Source of the DNA: Bradyrhizobium sp. MOS003
Lineage (GTDB): Bacteria; Pseudomonadota; Alphaproteobacteria; Rhizobiales; Xanthobacteraceae
Length of the DNA: 64,000 nt
Reading direction: 5' to 3'
NCBI RefSeq assembly: GCF_003020125.1
Contig: NZ_PYFW01000002.1
Coordinates: 797,501 to 861,500 of the forward strand
The position numbers and the translations under genes are program-made. The number at the start of each line of letters is the position of its first letter. The first letter of the stretch is position 1. The notes beneath the pieces were generated by a model, which saw only the letters and a list, made by a program, of their open reading frames with translations, searched no databases and was not told where the DNA came from. Below, one piece after another: positions 21,379-30,818 of this stretch.

Positions 21379-21846
21379 CTACCGCGTGGTGATCGAACTA
21401 CGGAAGGCGAGCGGCGAGGCGATCGTCCGGATGGTTTCGCGACCCTCGCCGACCCCGTTGATGGTCACATCGCCGTAGTTGAGAATACGTCCAAGAATGG
21501 TCTGATTGACGTCGACGCTCTCGACCTTGTCGAGCGCCATCTCGAAGGTGCGGCGCTTGATGAAGCCGGTCTTGTGCACGACCCTGAGATTGGTGACGTC
21601 AGTCTCGGTGGTGAAGCGGTGGAACCAGCCCTTTAAGGTCCAATAGAGCGCCGCGAGCGCGACCAGGCCGGAGGCGACGAGACAGAGGAGGACGAGCCCT
21701 TCGACGATGGTCTGCCGGGACGTCACGAAGAGCGCGCCGGCCACGATCCAGGCCACGATGGCCGGGAAATAGAAGATCCAGTGCGCATTGGTCGAATACA
21801 GCACCTTTTCGCCGGGCTGCAGAATCTCGTCGATGTAACGCGCCAT
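21379..21846 (-). CDS. Membrane protein with bacterial PH (DUF304-like) domain
   Basis: A 155-residue protein with two adjacent membrane helices (IFYFPAIVAWIVAGALFV and LVLLCLVASGLVALAALYW). A YdbT/DUF304-type PH domain follows, with TTETDVTNLRVVHKTGFI, FEMALDKVESVDVNQTILG and GDVTINGVGEGRE. It probably faces the cytoplasm and anchors at the inner membrane; the function is unknown. It lies upstream of ubiG on the same strand (14-nt gap), so the two are likely co-transcribed. Confidence 0.85.
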   Translation of the reverse strand: MARYIDEILQPGEKVLYSTNAHWIFYFPAIVAWIVAGALFVTSRQTIVEGLVLLCLVASGLVALAALYWTLKGWFHRFTTETDVTNLRVVHKTGFIKRRTFEMALDKVESVDVNQTILGRILNYGDVTINGVGEGRETIRTIASPLAFRSSITTR

Positions 21847-21995
21847 GACCTCGGTTAACCCATTGCCGCACCCGGTCCCGCAGGAACCCGCTTGCCCCCG
21901 GCCCCGCCGCTATGTATACGCGCGGTCGGTGTCCGCAGGCACCTGTCCGGTGCGGGTCACCATACTGATCCCTTTGAAGGAATGCACGCGTCGTC

Positions 21996-23252
21996 ATGAG
22001 CCGCCTCGTGATGAAATTCGGCGGCACATCCGTCGCCAACATCGAACGTATCCGCAACGTCGCACGCCATGTGAAGCGTGAGGTCGACGCCGGCCACGAA
22101 GTGGCCGTGGTCGTCTCGGCGATGTCCGGGAAAACCAACGAGCTGGTGGCCTGGTGCACCGAGGCCTCGCCGATGCACGACGCGCGCGAATACGACGCCG
22201 TCGTCGCCTCCGGCGAACAGGTGACCTCCGGCCTGCTCGCCATCGCGCTCCAGGGCATGGGCATTCAGGCCCGCTCCTGGCAGGGCTGGCAGATCCCGAT
22301 CAAGACCAGCGACGCCCACGCCTCGGCCCGGATCGAGGACATCGACGGCAGCGAAATCATCAAGCGTTTCAGGGAGCGCAAGGAGGTCGCGGTCATCGCC
22401 GGCTTCCAGGGTATCGAGCCCAAGACGGGCCGCATCACCACGCTCGGCCGCGGCGGCTCAGACACCTCGGCCGTGGCGATCGCCGCCGCCGTCAAGGCCG
22501 ACCGCTGCGACATCTACACCGACGTCGACGGCGTCTACACCACCGACCCGCGAATCGTGCCGAAGGCCAAGCGGCTCGACAAGATCGCATTCGAAGACAT
22601 GCTGGAACTGGCCTCCCAGGGCGCAAAAGTGCTCCAGGTCCGCTCGGTGGAACTCGGCATGGTCCACAACATGCCGATCTTCGTCCGTTCGAGCTTCGAC
22701 AAGCCCGAGGATATCGACCCGCATGCCAACCAGCCGCCCGGCACGCTGATCTGCAGCGAGGAGGAGATCATGGAAAGCCACGTCGTCACCGGCATCGCCT
22801 TTTCGAAGGACGAGGCCCAGATCTCGGTGCGCCAGATCGAGGACAAGCCGGGCGTTGCCGCCTCGATCTTCGGCCCGCTGGCGGATGCCAACATCAACGT
22901 CGACATGATCGTTCAAAACGTCTCGGAGGACGGCAAGACCACCGACCTCACCTTTACGGTGCCGGCGGCCGATTATACCCGCGCCAAGGACACGATTACC
23001 GCTGCCAAGGCCAAGATCGGTTATGCGCGGCTCGATACCGCCACCGATGTCGCAAAAATCTCGGTGATCGGCAGCGGCATGCGCAGCCACGCAGGCGTCG
23101 CCGCCCAGGCGTTCTCGGCCCTTGCCGGGCGGAATATCAACATCCGGGCCATTACAACCTCCGAGATCAAGTTCTCGGTTTTGATCGACACCGCCTATAC
23201 CGAGCTTGCGGTGCGCACCCTGCATACGCTCTACGGTCTCGATCAGGCCTGA
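21996..23252 (+). CDS. lysC: Aspartate kinase
   Basis: A 418-residue monofunctional aspartokinase, first step of the lysine/threonine/methionine pathway. The kinase signature is RLVMKFGGTSVANIERI at the N-terminus, with TLGRGGSDTSAVAIAAA and YTDVDGVYTTDPR further on. Two C-terminal ACT domains (ISVRQIEDKPGVAASIF and ISVIGSGMRSHAGVA) imply allosteric feedback by lysine and threonine. It is divergent from the PH-domain/ubiG pair across 149 nt. Confidence 0.97.
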   Translation: MSRLVMKFGGTSVANIERIRNVARHVKREVDAGHEVAVVVSAMSGKTNELVAWCTEASPMHDAREYDAVVASGEQVTSGLLAIALQGMGIQARSWQGWQIPIKTSDAHASARIEDIDGSEIIKRFRERKEVAVIAGFQGIEPKTGRITTLGRGGSDTSAVAIAAAVKADRCDIYTDVDGVYTTDPRIVPKAKRLDKIAFEDMLELASQGAKVLQVRSVELGMVHNMPIFVRSSFDKPEDIDPHANQPPGTLICSEEEIMESHVVTGIAFSKDEAQISVRQIEDKPGVAASIFGPLADANINVDMIVQNVSEDGKTTDLTFTVPAADYTRAKDTITAAKAKIGYARLDTATDVAKISVIGSGMRSHAGVAAQAFSALAGRNINIRAITTSEIKFSVLIDTAYTELAVRTLHTLYGLDQA

Positions 23253-23283
23253 AGCACATCCATCGTCGCGCTTCAGGTTGTTG
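23248..23283 (+). terminator. Hairpin at the lysC stop, probable terminator
   Basis: CCTGAAGC (23248-23255) pairs with GCTTCAGG (23270-23277) across a 14-nt loop and is followed by TTGTTG. The stem includes the lysC stop codon. The T-run is interrupted, so strength is uncertain. Confidence 0.5.
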
Positions 23284-23626
23284 TTTGAGCATGGCCTTTC
23301 CGGAAAATCGCTTCGCACTTTTGCGGACCATGCATGGACTAATTTTCTCTTAGCGGTCGCAGCAAACGCTGAGGTCCCCACACATTCGCGTTTGGCAGGC
23401 GTTTTGCTTGGCAAAACAAGCCTCAATTCGCTATACGGCGAACAGGGTGGGCTGCCGCAGACTGTGTCCCAGTTCATGGCGGCGCTGATTCGGTACAAGC
23501 GCTGATCTCAAGTAGATTTTAGGTTTGTGCCTGCGCCGGACGAACAATTTGGTTGTTTTTCTGGATTTTTGGGCCAGCCGCCGGCCGATACCGCCGGGCC
23601 GGGCAGACGGAGGAGATTGAGGGGAC
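23253..23626. other. Intergenic region between lysC and ptsP
   Basis: The 374 bases hold the lysC terminator and one dispersed palindrome (23287-23335). The AT-richer stretch 23500-23575 is the likely ptsP promoter region. The open frames crossing it have no family signature. Confidence 0.45.
23287..23335. repeat. Dispersed palindromic repeat (GAGCATG...CATGCA type)
   Basis: GAGCATGGCCTTTCCGGAAAA and TTTTGCGGACCATGCA are inverted arms around ATCGCTTCGCAC. This matches, from memory, a palindrome family dispersed between genes in many Rhizobiales (GAGCATGA...CGGAAAA...TTTTCCGG..CATGC). Confidence 0.6.
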
Positions 23627-25894
23627 ATGCGGAGCGCGTCGGGAGGTCCCCGCGTCTTGTTGAGACGGCTCCGCGAAACCATGGCGGAGCAGGTCTCGGC
23701 CCAGGAGCGGCTGGACAAGATCGTGGTGCTGATCGCCGCCAACATGGTGGCCGAAGTGTGCTCGGTCTACGTGCTGCGCGTCGACAACACGCTGGAGCTC
23801 TACGCCACCGAGGGCCTCAACCGCGAGGCCGTCCACCACACCGTGCTGAGCGCCCATGAGGGCCTGGTCGGCCTCGTCGCCAGCGAGGCGACTCCGCTCA
23901 ATTTGAGCGACGCGCAGAGCCATCCCGCCTTCTCGTTCCGCCCGGAGACCGGCGAAGAAATCTACCACTCCTTCCTCGGCGTGCCGATCCTGCGCGCCGG
24001 CAACACGCTCGGCGTGCTGGTGGTGCAGAACCGCGCCAAGCGCAATTATGTCGAGGAGGAGCTCGAGGCGCTGCAGACCACCGCCATGGTGCTGGCGGAG
24101 CTGATCGCTTCCGGCGAACTGTCCGCGCTGGCCCAGCCAGGCCTGGAGCCGGCCGCGCGCCATTCCGCGCAGAAGGTCGGTGCGATCCTGTCGGAAGGCA
24201 TCGCGCTCGGCCATGTCGTGCTGCACGAGCCGCGTGTCGTCATCAAGGACTACATCGCCGAGGACCTGCCCAAGGAAATCAAGCGGCTCGACACCGCGCT
24301 GGCCAAGCTCCGCGCCGATCTCGACCGCATGCTGGAGCGCGGCGACGTCGCCGAGGGCGGCGAGCATCGCGAGGTGCTGGAAGCCTACCGCATGTTCGCC
24401 AACGACCAGGGCTGGTCGCACAAGCTGCATGAGGCGGTCGCCACCGGCCTCACCGCGGAAGCCGCGGTCGAGCGCGTGCAGTCCGACACCCGCGCGCGCA
24501 TGCTGCGCTCGACCGATCCCTATTTGCGCGACCGGCTGCACGATCTCGAAGATCTCGGCTACCGCCTGATGCGTCAGCTGGTCGGCCAGGACCACGCGCC
24601 GTCACGCGAGCAGCTGCCCGACAACGCCATCGTCATCGCCCGCGCGATGGGGCCGGCAGCGCTGCTCGACTACGACCGCAAGCGCCTGCGCGGCATCATA
24701 TTGGAAGAAGGCACCGCCAATTCCCACGTTTCGATCGTGGCGCGCGCACTCGGCATTCCCGCGGTCGGCGAGGTGCCGAATGCGCCTGGTATCGCCGATC
24801 CCGGCGACGCCGTCATCGTCGACGGCACCTCCGGCATGATCTATGTGCGCCCGTCGCAGGAGGTCGAGGCGGCCTTCGCCGAGCGCGTGCGCTTCCGCGC
24901 CCGCCGCCAGGCGCAATATCTGGCGCTGCGCGACCGGCCCTGCGTCACCAGGGACGGCCAGAAGGTCGAGTTGATGATCAACGCAGGTCTCGCCATCGAC
25001 CTGCCGCATATCGAGGACACCGGCAGCGCCGGCATCGGCCTGTTCCGCACCGAGCTGCAGTTCATGGTCGGCCAGAGCCTGCCGCGGACCAGCGACCAGC
25101 TGGCGCTGTATCGCACCGTGCTCGATGCCGCCGGCACCAAGCCCGTCACCTTCCGCACCCTCGACATCGGCGGCGACAAGGCGCTGCCCTATATGGAAGC
25201 CGTGATCGAGGAAAATCCCGCCCTCGGCTGGCGCGCGATCCGGCTTGGGCTCGATCGTCCCGGCCTGTTGCGAGGCCAGATCCGTGCGCTCTTACGTGCC
25301 GGCGGCGGCCGCGCGCTGCGCATCATGTTCCCGATGATCTCGGAGGTCGCCGAATTCGATTCGGCGAAGGCGCTGGTCGAACGCGAGCTGACTTATCTGC
25401 GCCAGCACGGCCATACGCTGCCGGAGCGCATCGACATCGGCACCATGGTCGAGGTCCCCGCGCTGCTCTACCAGCTCGACGAGCTCCTGAAGAAGGTCGA
25501 CTTCATCTCGGTCGGCTCCAACGATCTGTTCCAGTTCCTCTTCGCGGTCGACCGCGGCAACGCAAAGGTCTCCGAGCGCTTCGACACCATGTCGGCGCCG
25601 ATCCTGCGCGCGCTGCGCGACATCGCGCGCAAGTCGCAGGCGGCGAAGAAGTCGCTCTCGCTCTGCGGCGAGATGGCGTCCAAGCCGATCGGCGCACTGG
25701 CCCTGATTGCGCTCGGCTACCACTCACTGTCGTTGTCGGCTACCGCACTCGGCCCGGTCAAGGCGATGGTCATCGATCTCGATGCCAAGAAGGCCGAAGC
25801 CATGCTCGGCCCGCTGCTGGACGCGCCGGCGGGCAGCGTCTCGATCCGGCAGAAGCTCACGGAATTTGCCGAAGCCGAAGGCCTGGCGTTGTAG
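23627..25894 (+). CDS. ptsP: Phosphoenolpyruvate-protein phosphotransferase PtsP (enzyme I-Ntr)
   Basis: A 755-residue first component of the nitrogen-related PTS, which passes phosphate from PEP to the NPr protein. An N-terminal GAF domain (about 25-165) probably senses glutamine or 2-oxoglutarate. The phospho-His domain has H367 in [17 protein letters not shown]. The PEP-binding TIM barrel includes [23 protein letters not shown], the [17 protein letters not shown] loop and the catalytic Cys in [15 protein letters not shown] lies upstream of ATG 23627. It precedes prfA by 58 nt. The Ntr-PTS usually regulates potassium, nitrogen and PHB metabolism; pha genes are in this window. Confidence 0.96.
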   Translation: MRSASGGPRVLLRRLRETMAEQVSAQERLDKIVVLIAANMVAEVCSVYVLRVDNTLELYATEGLNREAVHHTVLSAHEGLVGLVASEATPLNLSDAQSHPAFSFRPETGEEIYHSFLGVPILRAGNTLGVLVVQNRAKRNYVEEELEALQTTAMVLAELIASGELSALAQPGLEPAARHSAQKVGAILSEGIALGHVVLHEPRVVIKDYIAEDLPKEIKRLDTALAKLRADLDRMLERGDVAEGGEHREVLEAYRMFANDQGWSHKLHEAVATGLTAEAAVERVQSDTRARMLRSTDPYLRDRLHDLEDLGYRLMRQLVGQDHAPSREQLPDNAIVIARAMGPAALLDYDRKRLRGIILEEGTANSHVSIVARALGIPAVGEVPNAPGIADPGDAVIVDGTSGMIYVRPSQEVEAAFAERVRFRARRQAQYLALRDRPCVTRDGQKVELMINAGLAIDLPHIEDTGSAGIGLFRTELQFMVGQSLPRTSDQLALYRTVLDAAGTKPVTFRTLDIGGDKALPYMEAVIEENPALGWRAIRLGLDRPGLLRGQIRALLRAGGGRALRIMFPMISEVAEFDSAKALVERELTYLRQHGHTLPERIDIGTMVEVPALLYQLDELLKKVDFISVGSNDLFQFLFAVDRGNAKVSERFDTMSAPILRALRDIARKSQAAKKSLSLCGEMASKPIGALALIALGYHSLSLSATALGPVKAMVIDLDAKKAEAMLGPLLDAPAGSVSIRQKLTEFAEAEGLAL

Positions 25895-25952
25895 CGGGCC
25901 TTGTCGCCGCTCCCCGCCGCCTCGCCGCCTTCCGCCATTTGAGACTGAATCG

Positions 25953-27038
25953 ATGTCGTCACTCCCCGAAGCCAAACTGGACGTTCTGCTTGCACATCAC
26001 GCCTCGCTCGAGGCCGAATCGCTCGGACAGCTCGCCTCCGAACGCTATGTGCAGATCACGCGCGAGCTCGCAGAGATCACCCCGCTGATCGACGCCGTGA
26101 AGGCCTATCGCGCGGCGGTCAAGGAGCTCGCCGACACCGAGGCGCTGATCGCCGACCCCGCGATCGATGCCGAGATGCGCGCCATGGCGGAAGCCGAGCG
26201 CGACGAACTCACGCCGAAAATCGAGGAACTGGTCCAGAAGATCCGCGTCGCGCTCTTGCCCAAGGACGCCATGGACGACCGCAACGTGGTGCTGGAAATC
26301 CGCGCCGGCACCGGCGGCGACGAGGCCTCGCTGTTTGCCGGCGACCTGTTCCGGATGTACGAGCGCTTCGCCGCCTTGCAGGGCTGGAAGGTCGAGGTGA
26401 TCTCGGCCAGCGAAGGCACTGTCGGCGGCTACAAGGAAATCATCGCTGAAGTGCAGGGCCGCGGCGCGTTCTCCAAGCTGAAGTTCGAATCCGGCGTGCA
26501 CCGCGTGCAGCGCGTGCCCGACACCGAGACGCAGGGACGTATCCATACATCTGCCGCGACTGTCGCCGTGATGCCGGAGGTCGAGGAAGTCGACGTCGAC
26601 ATCAAGAACGACGATCTCAGGATCGAGACCATGCGCGCGCAAGGCGCCGGCGGCCAGCACGTCAACAAGACCGAATCGGCGATCCGCATCACCCACATTC
26701 CGACCGGCATCGTGGTGATGATGCAGGACAGCCGTTCGCAGCACAAGAACCGCGCCTCCGCCATGAACATCCTGCGCTCGCGCATTTACGACGCCGAACA
26801 GCAGCGTCTCGACGCCGCACGCTCGGCCGAACGCAAGGAGAAGGTCGGCTCCGGCGACCGCTCCGAGCGCATCCGCACCTATAATTTCCCGCAAGGCCGC
26901 GTCACCGACCACCGCATCAACCTGACGCTCTACAAGCTGCCGCAGGTCATCGCGGGCGAGGCCCTTGGCGAATTGACCGAGGCTCTGACCACGGAGCACC
27001 AGGCCGCCCAGCTCGCCGCACAGGGCGCGGCAGCCTGA
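25953..27038 (+). CDS. prfA: Peptide chain release factor 1
   Basis: A 361-residue RF1 that terminates translation at UAA and UAG. The peptidyl-hydrolase GGQ is at 233-235 ([18 protein letters not shown]). The stop-codon recognition tripeptide region reads PDT at 189-191, where Escherichia coli RF1 has PxT. The frame is open upstream inside ptsP, but ATG 25953 gives the family length and start. Its methylase gene prmC, normally adjacent, lies 6.8 kb downstream beyond a liv operon. Confidence 0.97.
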   Translation: MSSLPEAKLDVLLAHHASLEAESLGQLASERYVQITRELAEITPLIDAVKAYRAAVKELADTEALIADPAIDAEMRAMAEAERDELTPKIEELVQKIRVALLPKDAMDDRNVVLEIRAGTGGDEASLFAGDLFRMYERFAALQGWKVEVISASEGTVGGYKEIIAEVQGRGAFSKLKFESGVHRVQRVPDTETQGRIHTSAATVAVMPEVEEVDVDIKNDDLRIETMRAQGAGGQHVNKTESAIRITHIPTGIVVMMQDSRSQHKNRASAMNILRSRIYDAEQQRLDAARSAERKEKVGSGDRSERIRTYNFPQGRVTDHRINLTLYKLPQVIAGEALGELTEALTTEHQAAQLAAQGAAA

Positions 27039-27047
27039 GCCCGCACC

Positions 27048-27518
27048 TCAGCGTTCTTTGGCCTGGAACGATCGCAAGATCTTGCCCAGGGCAGGTGCGG
27101 CGACGCTCAACTCGTCCAGATGGATGCGCGAGAGCGATCGCAGCTTCTGCTCGCCCTTGGCCGTCAGCTTGACCAGGACACGCCTCGCATCCTCGGGATC
27201 GGCCTGCCGGCCGATCAGCTTCAGTTTCGCCATGCGATCCACCAGTTCCACCGCCGTATGGTGCCGGATCAGGAGGAAGCCCGCGATGTCGCCGACGCTG
27301 GCGCCCTCGGGGCCGGCCAATCCCTTGATCGCCAGCAACGCCTGGTGCTGCTGCGGCGTCAATCCGGCGTCCTGGGCCGCGGCTTCGCTGAACGCGAGGA
27401 AAGTTCGCAGCTGGTAGCGGAAACGGGCAAGCGCCGCGTAGTCGGCATCACGCATCGCGGCGCCCTTGGCGGAGGCCTTGCGCACCATAGGTCCGGTCTT
27501 TCGTTTCGATTCAGCCAT
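27048..27518 (-). CDS. MarR family transcriptional regulator
   Basis: A 156-residue winged-helix protein with a basic N-terminal tail (SKRKTGPMVRKASAKG). Helices RYQLRTFLAFSEAAAQDAG and TPQQHQALLAIKG lead to the recognition motif SVGDIAGFLLIRHHTAVELV and the wing DPEDARRVLVKLTAKGEQK. It is convergent with prfA (9-nt gap) and on the same strand as the alpha-CTD-like gene upstream. It may regulate the neighbouring liv operon or that gene; the effector is unknown. Confidence 0.88.
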   Translation of the reverse strand: MAESKRKTGPMVRKASAKGAAMRDADYAALARFRYQLRTFLAFSEAAAQDAGLTPQQHQALLAIKGLAGPEGASVGDIAGFLLIRHHTAVELVDRMAKLKLIGRQADPEDARRVLVKLTAKGEQKLRSLSRIHLDELSVAAPALGKILRSFQAKER

Positions 27519-27633
27519 TCCTGCGACCTGCAGCCCGTCTGCGAAGTGGGCGCTGCCGAGCCTAGCAAGGAAGGACCGAGTGAACCAACCGACGGGCGGC
27601 GCGGATGCACAAATATCCGGGCCTCCCGGCTCC

Positions 27634-28248
27634 CTATTCGAAGCTGGACAGCAGCATCTTCACCAGAATGACCTGAAATGCGATCGGGATACGAACGCTC
27701 TTTCGCCTGATCGAACGCTGCAGCGCTCCGACGATCTCGGTGCTGGTCAGGCTGCCGGCCGACGCGTTGGTGATTAACTCGCCCCACATCTGGGCCAGCG
27801 AGCCGCCGGGCGGAATGACCGGCCTGATGGTCACGCCACAGCCCTGCGCCCAGTCGACGATCTCTCGCATCGTATGAGGGCCGCAATTGCGCGCGGTCGC
27901 GAGCCGCTCGGCCGTCAACTCCAACAGCAGTTCACGCGTGGGCGACCATGTTCCCTTCGGCGGTTGCTCGCCGGTCAGCTCGACCGCGAGCTCCTTGAGG
28001 ACGTTCTGGGCGCGCACGCTCAGCTTCTGCATCGGACCAGGAGCCCGCTTCGCCTGAACTGAACCAAGCGCCGGTCCCCACTGGCCGGCAGACCGGCGCG
28101 GCTCGGATACGCGGGGCACTTCGCCGGACTGCGGCGCTGCGCGCGCATCGCTCCCCTCTCCGGCCGGCCGAGCCGTCTCCTGGTGCTCCGCCTCCTGCGG
28201 CCAAGAGGGTCGCTTCCGGGCACCCGCTGCTGTCGTCTGCCGCGCCAT
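27634..28248 (-). CDS. Protein with RNA-polymerase alpha-CTD-like helix-hairpin-helix domain
   Basis: A 204-residue protein from ATG 28248; a GTG at 28281 would add 11 residues, and neither start has a strong Shine-Dalgarno. The first 70 residues are polar and disordered-looking (Pro/Arg/Glu). The middle reads LSVRAQNVLKEL, then after a longer-than-usual insert LLELTAERLATARNCGPHTM and REIVDWAQGCGVTI. This matches the RpoA C-terminal domain pattern (LTVRSANCLK...LLKTPNLGKKSLTEIK...GL). The C-terminal 60 residues are unrecognised. It is not RpoA, because it has no N-terminal assembly domain. Role unknown; DNA or regulator contact is an inference. Confidence 0.6.
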   Translation of the reverse strand: MARQTTAAGARKRPSWPQEAEHQETARPAGEGSDARAAPQSGEVPRVSEPRRSAGQWGPALGSVQAKRAPGPMQKLSVRAQNVLKELAVELTGEQPPKGTWSPTRELLLELTAERLATARNCGPHTMREIVDWAQGCGVTIRPVIPPGGSLAQMWGELITNASAGSLTSTEIVGALQRSIRRKSVRIPIAFQVILVKMLLSSFE

Positions 28249-28293
28249 TTCTATTGCCCAACCTGCCTGCCTCGTACTCACAAAGGCTAATAT

Positions 28294-28310
28294 ATATCGG
28301 GATACGATAT
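28294..28310. promoter_or_regulatory. Inverted repeat ATATCG-N5-CGATAT, candidate operator
   Basis: A perfect 6-bp inverted repeat with a 5-bp spacer in an AT-rich patch between the divergent alpha-CTD-like gene and the liv operon. It is placed where a repressor of either gene, such as the nearby MarR protein, could bind. Function is inferred from symmetry and position only. Confidence 0.35.
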
Positions 28311-28496
28311 GTTTTCACGTGATAATTTTCGTCGTTCGACCAAAGACGAAATTGACAGAAGGCCTTCACAAGCAATGGTTACGTCCAGGAGCTACACGCG
28401 GACGTGACGTGCCCGGCGCAGGCAGACCCTCGAGGTCGACAGCCGGACAAGTCGTGTTTTGCCTGCAAACAAGAACGATATCCGGAGGAAACGATC

Positions 28497-29831
28497 ATGA
28501 CTGACTACCTCATTCGCCGCGGCCTCTCGCGCCGCGGCCTGCTCCAGACCACGGCCGGCCTCATCGGCGGCTCGATGCTCCCGGCGATGCCGGCCTTTGC
28601 CGAGGACAAGCCTGCGATCGGCACCTATCCTGCGGGCGTCTCGGGTTCCACCGCCTTCATCGGCATCTCGGTTCCGCGCACCGGCACCTATGCCGTGCAG
28701 GGCGAGGACGAGCTCAAGGGCTATCAGCTCGCGATCGAGCACATCAACAGCGGTCACGACCTGATCAAGAAGATCTCGCCGAAGACCAGCAAGGGCGTGC
28801 TCGGCAAGGAGCTGAAATTCGGCGTCGCGGATTCCGCGGCCAAGCCGAACGAGGCAGTGCAGGCGCAGCAGCGCTTCATCAGCGAGAACAAGGCGATCAT
28901 GATCACGGGCGGCACATCGAGCGCCGTTGCCGTCGCACTCAACAAGCTCGCCCAGCGCGAGAAGGTGATCTTCGTCTGCGGCATCTCCGGCTCGAACGAC
29001 ACCACCGGCAAGGACTGCGTCCGCTACGGATTCCGCCAGAACTTCTTCGGACAGACCGCCGCGGCGGCGATCGGCCCCGTCATGGTCAGGGAGTTCGGCA
29101 AAGGCAAGAAGGCTGCGTATCTCACGCCCGATTACACCTACGGTCACACCGTCACCAAGTCGATGCAGGACTTCCTCGCGACCGCCGGCTGGACCACCGT
29201 CACCAACCAGGTCGCGCCGCTCGGCGCGCCAGACTATTCCTCGTATCTGCTGAACGTCGCGAACTCCGGCGCCGACGTGCTGATCAACGTCAACTGGGGT
29301 CACGACGCGGTGCTGTCGACCCAGCAGGCCAAGCAGTTCGGCGTGCTCGACAAGATGAAGCTCGTGGTTCCGTATCAGGTGCCGTTCATCGCGCGCGAGA
29401 CCGGCGGCCTGATGCAGGGCGTCTATGCCGCCACCGACTATTGGTGGACTCTCGAGGACAAGTTCCCGCTGGCCAAGATGTTCAACGAGGCCTTCGAGAA
29501 GAAGTACGGCTATAAGCCCGAATGGGGCGCGGAGAACGCTTATGTCAGCTTCGCGCACTGGGCCCATATGTGCGAGCAGGCCGGCAGCTTCAACCCGCCC
29601 GACGTGATCAAGGCCTATGAGAAGGGCGAGACGCTGCCGTCGCTGGTCGGCGACGTACACTACCGTCCCGAGGATCATCAGTGCGTCCGTCCCGTGATCA
29701 TCGTCAAGGGCAAACAGCAGAAGGACATGAAGAACAAGGAAGACTGGTACGACGTGGTCGAGATCGTCCCGGGCGAAGGCTTGATGCAGAAGCCGGACGC
29801 CTTCGGCTGCCATCTCGGCGATTACAGCTGA
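28497..29831 (+). CDS. Branched-chain amino acid-type ABC transporter substrate-binding protein, Tat-type leader
   Basis: A 444-residue exported binding protein. ATG 28497 follows CCGGAGGAAACGATC; the frame is open upstream but without such a site. The leader RRGLSRRGLLQTTAGLIGG is a twin-arginine signal with cleavage near PAFAED. The mature part has Peripla_BP motifs TAFIGISVPRTGTYAVQGED and AIMITGGTSSAVAVALNK. It is long for the family. It is first in an operon with two permease modules and two ATPases, and a strong hairpin follows it. The substrate is unknown. Confidence 0.92.
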   Translation: MTDYLIRRGLSRRGLLQTTAGLIGGSMLPAMPAFAEDKPAIGTYPAGVSGSTAFIGISVPRTGTYAVQGEDELKGYQLAIEHINSGHDLIKKISPKTSKGVLGKELKFGVADSAAKPNEAVQAQQRFISENKAIMITGGTSSAVAVALNKLAQREKVIFVCGISGSNDTTGKDCVRYGFRQNFFGQTAAAAIGPVMVREFGKGKKAAYLTPDYTYGHTVTKSMQDFLATAGWTTVTNQVAPLGAPDYSSYLLNVANSGADVLINVNWGHDAVLSTQQAKQFGVLDKMKLVVPYQVPFIARETGGLMQGVYAATDYWWTLEDKFPLAKMFNEAFEKKYGYKPEWGAENAYVSFAHWAHMCEQAGSFNPPDVIKAYEKGETLPSLVGDVHYRPEDHQCVRPVIIVKGKQQKDMKNKEDWYDVVEIVPGEGLMQKPDAFGCHLGDYS

Positions 29832-29847
29832 GTTCGCGCTAACCCCT

Positions 29848-29893
29848 GTGACGCCGCAGGTCGCCTCCGGCTCCTGCGGCGTCACCCTTTTTT
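29848..29893 (+). terminator. Strong rho-independent terminator / attenuator inside the liv operon
   Basis: GTGACGCCGCAGG pairs perfectly with CCTGCGGCGTCAC across TCGCCTCCGGCT and is followed by CCTTTTTT. It lies 17 nt after the binding-protein stop and 38 nt before the LivH start. Partial termination here would give excess binding protein over membrane subunits, a common arrangement. Confidence 0.88.
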
Positions 29894-29930
29894 GCGCACC
29901 GCCGGAACGCGCCACAACCGTGATCATTGC

Positions 29931-30806
29931 ATGATTAGTTGGCCCAACCTCGTCTCGCAGCTCTTCAACGGGCTCGCGCTCGGCGCGCTGCTCGCGCTGA
30001 TCAGCTCCGGCCTGACCATCATCTACGGCACGCTCGGCGTGCTCAACCTCGCGCATGGCGCGATGTTCATGATCGGCGGCTATGCGGGCTTCGTCGCCTA
30101 CCAGTACACGGAATCGTTCATCATCGCCGTGATCGCCGGCTCCCTGTTCGTGATGCTGCTGGGCGTCGCGATGGAACGCGTCATCATTCGCCATTTCTAT
30201 CATCGGCCGCACGAGGATCAGTTGCTCGTGACGTTCGGGCTCGGCATCTGCTTCGTCGAAATCATCCGGCTGATCTTCTCCAGCCAGTCGCAGCTGGTCC
30301 CGCCGCCGGCGATATTCCAGGGCATCACCAATCTCGGCTTCATGTTCTATCCGACCTACCGCCTCGCCGTGGTCGGCATCGTCGCGATCGCGCTCGGGGC
30401 GCTGTTCATCATCCTCTACCGGACCCGGCTCGGCATGATCGTGCGGGCCGGCATCGAAGATTCGGTGATGGTCGATTCGCTCGGCATCAACGTCTACCGC
30501 GTCTTCATGGTGGTATTCGGCATCGGCGCGATGGCGGCGGGCTTTGCCGGCATCGTCAACGCGCCGGTGGTGTCGCTGACACCGGGCATCGGTGACGACA
30601 TCCTGGTCCAGACCTTCGTGGTGGTCGTGATCGGCGGCGTCGGCTCGTTTCCAGGAGCGATCCTCGGCGGCCTGATCGCCGGCGAAATCATCAGCGTCAC
30701 CTCCATGTTCAACCCCGGCTACGCCTATGTGATGCTGTTTGCTGTGATGACGCTCGTGCTCGTGGTGCGACCGCATGGCCTGCTCGGCGTCCAAGGCCGA
30801 GAATAG
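29931..30806 (+). CDS. LivH-type ABC transporter permease
   Basis: A 291-residue inner-membrane permease with about eight hydrophobic segments. The family motifs are ISSGLTIIYGTLGVLNLAHG near residues 24-43 and TFVVVVIGGVGSFPGAILGG near 226-245. ATG 29931 is the first in-frame methionine at the expected family start; it has no clear Shine-Dalgarno, and a TTG 39 nt upstream is unlikely. It pairs with the LivM half of the next gene to form the channel. Confidence 0.92.
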   Translation: MISWPNLVSQLFNGLALGALLALISSGLTIIYGTLGVLNLAHGAMFMIGGYAGFVAYQYTESFIIAVIAGSLFVMLLGVAMERVIIRHFYHRPHEDQLLVTFGLGICFVEIIRLIFSSQSQLVPPPAIFQGITNLGFMFYPTYRLAVVGIVAIALGALFIILYRTRLGMIVRAGIEDSVMVDSLGINVYRVFMVVFGIGAMAAGFAGIVNAPVVSLTPGIGDDILVQTFVVVVIGGVGSFPGAILGGLIAGEIISVTSMFNPGYAYVMLFAVMTLVLVVRPHGLLGVQGRE

Positions 30807-30818
30807 GCGATCTCCCCG

